Shown here: piece after piece, positions 7,199-10,006 of the stretch
Position numbering within the stretch: position 1 is the first letter of the stretch
Layout of the letters: each line of letters starts with the position of its first letter
Assembly: GCA_022561255.1 (NCBI GenBank)
Contig: JADFRO010000080.1
Span: 1-10,006, forward strand
Length of the DNA stretch: 10,006 bases
Source of the DNA: Planctomycetota bacterium
GTDB lineage: Bacteria; Planctomycetota; Phycisphaerae; UBA1845
Reading direction: 5' to 3'
Notes under the pieces: generated by a model
The model's input: only the letters and a program-made list of their open reading frames with translations
Told to the model about the DNA's origin: nothing
Database searches by the model: none
Translations under genes and position numbers: made by a program

Positions 7199-7236
7199 TC
7201 GCTCGCCAGGGTACAAGACTCGACTTGCCGCCGCAT
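7195..7236 (-). other. Possible 13-codon leader ORF ahead of the ATP-grasp gene
   Basis: On the minus strand an ATG at 7236 opens a frame reading MRRQVESCTLASE followed by TGA. The TGA overlaps the GTG at 7198 as GTGA, the same coupling geometry seen at the other gene joints here. An AGGAG lies only 2 bases before the ATG, closer than ideal. If the nearby promoter candidate is correct, transcription would start at about this ATG, giving leaderless translation. The peptide has no recognisable family, and a frame this short can arise by chance. Confidence 0.2.
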
Positions 7237-7242
7237 CGCTCC

Positions 7243-7270
7243 TTTATACCACCTCACCCGCTCCGGCCAA
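7243..7270 (-). promoter_or_regulatory. Candidate sigma70-type promoter for the ATP-grasp/HAD/aroA unit
   Basis: On the minus strand TTGGCC (7270-7265) and TATAAA (7248-7243) are separated by 16 bases. They match the -35 consensus at 4 of 6 positions and the -10 consensus at 5 of 6. The predicted start lies near 7236, 38 bp before GTG 7198. It is placed as expected in the divergent gap between the ATP-grasp gene and cinA. No equally good plus-strand promoter for cinA was found in the same gap. Confidence 0.4.
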
Positions 7271-7335
7271 GACCGCAAGCCGCCCGCTGCGACGAGAACT
7301 TGTCGCGCCAACCGCAAACGTTACCCTGGGGCGCC

Positions 7336-8592
7336 GTGGATGCTATTGTGATAAGTATCGGTACGGAACTCACGGCTGGGCAAGCAGTCGACACGAACAG
7401 CGCGTGGATTTCGTCCAAGCTCAACGGCGTTGGCGTGAAGGTAGCCAAGCACGTCACGGTCGGCGACCACTTGGCCGTCGTTACCGACGCGATTCGTGAC
7501 GCCATCGCCCAGGCCGACCTCGTGGTCATCACTGGCGGCCTTGGCCCGACGCCGGACGACCTGACGCGGGAGGCGATCGCCGATGCCGTCGACGCTCCCC
7601 TCGAAGAGCACTTGGAAGCTATCGACCAGATTCAAAACTTCTTCAAGCGGTTGGGACGCTCCATGCCGGAGTCGAACCGCTGCCAAGCCATGATGCCGGC
7701 TGGAGCCCGCGTTGTGCCGAACCTCCGGGGTACCGCACCGGGAATCGCGCTGCGGTGTGGAAAGTGTACGCTCTATGCGCTCCCCGGCGTCCCGTTTGAG
7801 ATGGAGGCGATGTTTGAATCGCACGTTCTACCCGATCTGGCTGCCGCTTCGGACGGCGCGTGCTGCTTGTCCGGAAGTGTGAAATGTTTCGGAATCTCGG
7901 AGGCGAGTCTAGGGGAAACTCTGGCAGATCTTATGGATCGAGACCGAAACCCCGTCGTGGGTACGACGGGGTCGGATGCCGTGCTTACCGTGCGAATCCT
8001 GGCGTCTGGAAAGAGCCGTGACGAGGCTAAGGGTCTACTTGACAAGGACCGGTTGGAAATCCGTCGGCGTCTCGGGTCCGCCGTTTTCGGGGACGAAGCG
8101 GCGACCCTTCAGAGCGCCGTAGGCACCCTTCTGCTCGAGGCCGGAAAGACGGTTGCAACGGCCGAATCGTGTACCGCAGGGATGCTCGCGGCGTGCTTGA
8201 CGGAAGTCCCGGGAAGTAGTGGTTACTTTCCGCGCGGCTACGTGACCTATAGCAATGAGTCGAAGGTCGCAATGCTCGGCCTGGAACAATCACTGATTGA
8301 CGAGCACGGCGCGGTGAGCGGGCCCGTCGCTGAAGCCATGGCTGTCCGATGCCGTGATCGGGCGTCGGTTGATTTCGCACTAGCGATTACGGGAATCGCG
8401 GGTCCGTCCGGTGGTTCTGAGCCGGATAAACCCGTGGGGCTGGCATTCATCGCGCTGGCCGGTCCAGCCGGCGTCGAAGTGAAGCGTTTTCTGCTCGGGG
8501 ATTACCTCAGCCGGGCCCAGATTCGTGATCGCAGTTGCCAGTTGGCTCTGAATCTCTTGCGTCTTCACTTGCTCGCGACCGATACTGCCTAG
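7336..8592 (+). CDS. cinA: CinA-family protein: MoCF-like domain plus PncC nicotinamide-nucleotide amidase
   Basis: CinA proteins combine an N-terminal molybdopterin-binding-like (COG1058) domain, linked to ADP-ribose pyrophosphatase activity, with a C-terminal amidase. The amidase returns nicotinamide mononucleotide to nicotinic acid mononucleotide in the pyridine nucleotide cycle. The 418 residues match the usual full-length size. The N-terminal domain has VISIGTELTAGQAVDTNS (5-22), TGGLGPTPDDLTREA (66-80), RGTAPG (131-136) and ALPGVPFEMEAMF (148-160). The C-terminal domain has ATAESCTAG (274-282, with the Ser and Thr of the active site), VPGSSGYF, YSNESK (305-310), EHGAVS and ITGIAGPSGG (351-360). 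GTG 7336 was chosen because CinA proteins begin a few residues before ISIGTE. The frame stays open back to 7165, but that extension is Pro/Arg-rich, unlike the family, and would run into the divergent gene. The upstream ribosome binding site is weak (GGGG). Confidence 0.93.
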   Translation: MDAIVISIGTELTAGQAVDTNSAWISSKLNGVGVKVAKHVTVGDHLAVVTDAIRDAIAQADLVVITGGLGPTPDDLTREAIADAVDAPLEEHLEAIDQIQNFFKRLGRSMPESNRCQAMMPAGARVVPNLRGTAPGIALRCGKCTLYALPGVPFEMEAMFESHVLPDLAAASDGACCLSGSVKCFGISEASLGETLADLMDRDRNPVVGTTGSDAVLTVRILASGKSRDEAKGLLDKDRLEIRRRLGSAVFGDEAATLQSAVGTLLLEAGKTVATAESCTAGMLAACLTEVPGSSGYFPRGYVTYSNESKVAMLGLEQSLIDEHGAVSGPVAEAMAVRCRDRASVDFALAITGIAGPSGGSEPDKPVGLAFIALAGPAGVEVKRFLLGDYLSRAQIRDRSCQLALNLLRLHLLATDTA

Positions 8593-8673
8593 CGGAAGCT
8601 ATTTCGGTTTTCGTTGGTCGGGGTGGCAGTTCACGGAACTCGGGGCGATATGCGGGGTCGCCGTGTCGCGCAC

Positions 8674-8702
8674 TTGCGGTAGGGGTTCGGCAGCGCTAGA
8701 AT
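8674..8702 (+). promoter_or_regulatory. Candidate sigma70-type promoter upstream of nuoI
   Basis: TTGCGG (8674-8679), a 17-base spacer and TAGAAT (8697-8702) match the -35 element at 3 of 6 and the -10 element at 5 of 6 positions. A start near 8709 would give a leader of about 80 nt to the nuoI ATG. It lies in the 198-bp gap after cinA (8593-8790), in which no gene or clear terminator was recognised. This is where a complex I operon promoter would be expected. Confidence 0.4.
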
Positions 8703-8790
8703 ACCAGGCCTGGTTCGGGCGATGTCGCGGCGCGGGCGTTCGCGCTGTGAATTGCGGAGTGTGCCAGGCGGGTTTCAGGCCGGGCGAGAT

Positions 8791-9408
8791 ATGCAAACCA
8801 ATCCAGTCAGCGACTACTTCTACAACATCTACCAAACCGTGCGAACCATCCTGATCGGGATGCGAATATCGCTAAAATACTGTTTTGCAAAGACCGTGAC
8901 GCTCCAATACCCAGACGTCGCCCCCGCGCTCCAACCGCGGTACCGGGGGTTTCATTTCTTCGAAATTGAGAAATGCATCGCGTGCGATCTCTGTGCGAAG
9001 GCCTGCCCCGTCGATTGCATCTACATCGAGAAGACCGGTCCGCGAAAGATCGACAAAGCGACCAACATCGCCGCCGGTGGCAAGATGACGCGCTTCGCGA
9101 TCGACTATGCGAAGTGCATGTTCTGTGCGTTGTGCGTCGATCCCTGCCCAACGGAATGTATTCACATGGGCAACCTGCACGACCTCTCCGGGTACGACCG
9201 CGAGAGCATGATCGTCGAATTCACGGATCTCGCGAAGCAGGGGCTTCAGACGCCTCAGCCGCTGTGGATGCAGAAAGATGAACTCCCGGATTGGGCGCAG
9301 AAGCGTAAGGACGACTGGGTCGAGTTCGTGAACTCGTCCGACAAACTGAGTAACGACAACGTTCGGCGGCGCGAAGAGATGGTGAAAGCGGTCGATCCAG
9401 CCGTCTGA
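8791..9408 (+). CDS. nuoI: NADH-quinone oxidoreductase subunit I (two [4Fe-4S] ferredoxin-like)
   Basis: NuoI is a peripheral-arm subunit of respiratory complex I whose two [4Fe-4S] clusters pass electrons toward NuoB and the quinone site. The 205-residue product begins with a short helix and the conserved MRISLKYCFAKTVTLQYPD stretch that docks it on the membrane arm. It then has two cluster motifs: C62-x2-C65-x2-C68-x3-C72-P and C109-x2-C112-x2-C115-x3-C119-P. Each is followed by one further cysteine three residues after the proline-bearing Cys position (C76 and C123, reading CPVDC and CPTEC). A charged tail of about 60 residues follows. ATG 8791 is preferred over ATG 8722, since the 23 extra residues are Arg-rich and unlike the family. 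The ribosome binding site is weak. The gene precedes nuoA by 46 bp on the same strand. Confidence 0.93.
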   Translation: MQTNPVSDYFYNIYQTVRTILIGMRISLKYCFAKTVTLQYPDVAPALQPRYRGFHFFEIEKCIACDLCAKACPVDCIYIEKTGPRKIDKATNIAAGGKMTRFAIDYAKCMFCALCVDPCPTECIHMGNLHDLSGYDRESMIVEFTDLAKQGLQTPQPLWMQKDELPDWAQKRKDDWVEFVNSSDKLSNDNVRRREEMVKAVDPAV

Positions 9409-9414
9409 GTTGGT

Positions 9415-9434
9415 TGTTCCCGTCGTTTGGAACA
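9415..9434 (+). repeat. Inverted repeat between nuoI and nuoA
   Basis: TGTTCC, an 8-base loop and GGAACA form a perfect 6-bp stem in the 46-bp gap. There is no following T-run, so it is not a typical intrinsic terminator. It could be an RNA-processing or stability element, or chance. A weak AGAAG ribosome binding site for nuoA follows it. Confidence 0.3.
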
Positions 9435-9454
9435 GCCTGTGAGAAGTTGATTCG

Positions 9455-10006
9455 ATGATCTTGACTCTAACGTTAGCCCGACTTGCTTCTGTTGCGGGTG
9501 GTTCCATAGTCGCGGCGCCTCCCGCGCATGCCGACACGAATCTCGAGCTCGTCCTGGGGATAGGGCTGTTCGCGATTGCGGGGTTTGGCATGGTTCTGGG
9601 CGGGCTGGTTATCGGTAGGATTGCTCGCCCGGCGATGCCTCACCCTGAGAAAGGCGCGGCGTACGAGTGTGGTGAGCCGGCCATCGGGGATAGCTGGGTT
9701 CAGTTCGATCTGCGGTTCTATACGGTCGCCTTGGTATTCATCGTCTTCGACGTTGAGCTCGCGTTGCTCTGGCCTTGGGCTGTGACGTTCAAGTCCATGG
9801 GCGCGCCGGCGTTTTGGGCCTTCTTTGTGTTCTTTCTGTTGATTGCGATTCCGTTCTTGTACGAATGGAAGTCGGGCTACTTGAATTGGGTTCGGTCAAG
9901 CACGGGGCAGGAGCGGTCGTCGGTCTTGGACGAGCCTGATGCGTCGGTTATGGCGGAGGCTCCAAGCCAAATCGACATCGGCGATCCGCCTGGTGTAACC
10001 ACCGAG
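9455..10006 (+). CDS. nuoA: NADH-quinone oxidoreductase subunit A (NuoA), 3' end outside window
   Basis: NuoA is a small membrane subunit of complex I (homolog of mitochondrial ND3) at the junction of the membrane and peripheral arms. The frame is open from ATG 9455 to the last base, giving 184 residues so far. The core is clear: first membrane segment at about 30-54, the loop motif AAYECGEP (68-75), FDLRFY, second segment with VFIVFDVELALLWPWA (94-109, conserved D99 and E101), third segment at about 118-136, and the usual YEWKSGYLNW ending (136-145). Two parts are unusual. The first 26 residues look like a signal peptide ending in AHA before DT. At least 39 hydrophilic residues follow the normal C-terminus, rich in Ser, Asp, Glu and Pro. 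No later ATG or GTG precedes the first membrane segment, so the N-terminal extension seems real. The reading may end soon or continue into a fused partner. Confidence 0.92.
   Translation, partial: MILTLTLARLASVAGGSIVAAPPAHADTNLELVLGIGLFAIAGFGMVLGGLVIGRIARPAMPHPEKGAAYECGEPAIGDSWVQFDLRFYTVALVFIVFDVELALLWPWAVTFKSMGAPAFWAFFVFFLLIAIPFLYEWKSGYLNWVRSSTGQERSSVLDEPDASVMAEAPSQIDIGDPPGVTTE

Noticed and set aside
7165..7335. In-frame upstream extension of cinA from ATG 7165 (57 extra residues)
   Set aside because: The extension is Pro/Arg-rich with no CinA similarity, overlaps the start of the divergent ATP-grasp gene, and places the conserved ISIGTE motif far from the N-terminus.
8593..8673. Possible terminator after cinA (T-rich stretch near 8603-8615)
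   Set aside because: No complementary stem precedes the T-rich bases, so an intrinsic terminator is not supported.
8722..8790. In-frame upstream extension of nuoI from ATG 8722
   Set aside because: The 23 added residues are Arg/Gly-rich and unlike NuoI. ATG 8791 gives a normal distance to the conserved docking helix.
8872..9591. 239-codon minus-strand frame across nuoI and nuoA
   Set aside because: It is antisense to two well supported complex I genes and spans their intergenic gap without any recognisable domain.

Overview
The window is an ordinary, densely packed chromosomal segment (roughly 58-60% G+C by eye) holding nine protein genes, two of them cut by the window edges. No rRNA, tRNA, CRISPR array, transposase, phage gene or integration scar was seen. 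The mix of flagellar switch protein, type IV pilus motor, shikimate enzyme and complex I subunits points to a Gram-negative-type motile bacterium. The wording of the NuoA and NuoI cores resembles planctomycete proteins as I remember them, so Planctomycetota is my best guess, but only a tentative one.

Layout. Left block, plus strand: the 3' part of ribF (FMN/FAD synthesis, 1-648) overlaps by 4 bp a DHH-family oligoribonuclease/pAp phosphatase (nrnA-like, 645-1673). After an 83-bp gap comes a PilT-type pilus retraction ATPase (1757-2863) that starts with GTG. Middle block, minus strand, read right to left: an ATP-grasp ligase of unknown substrate (6125-7198), a HAD hydrolase overlapping it by 4 bp (5430-6128), aroA (EPSP synthase, 4081-5382) and fliM (2903-3907). 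The first three are close enough to be one transcription unit. fliM lies 173 bp after aroA and converges on pilT. Right block, plus strand: cinA (7336-8592) diverges from the ATP-grasp gene. A 198-bp gap with a plausible sigma70-type promoter follows, then nuoI (8791-9408) and the start of nuoA (9455 to the window end). The nuoA frame is open through the last base.

How the genes fit together. Most are housekeeping: flavin cofactors, RNA-end turnover, aromatic amino acids, nicotinamide-nucleotide repair and respiration. pilT and fliM are motors of two different motility machines, and each sits away from the usual pilus or flagellar genes. nuoI directly before nuoA probably opens a complex I operon with a non-classical gene order. 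The least understood part is the ATP-grasp/HAD pair. No convincing new defence, mobile or RNA system was found. The most checkable oddities are the extended ends of NuoA, the changed PilT signature helix, the FliM switch motif, and a possible 13-codon leader in front of the ATP-grasp gene.
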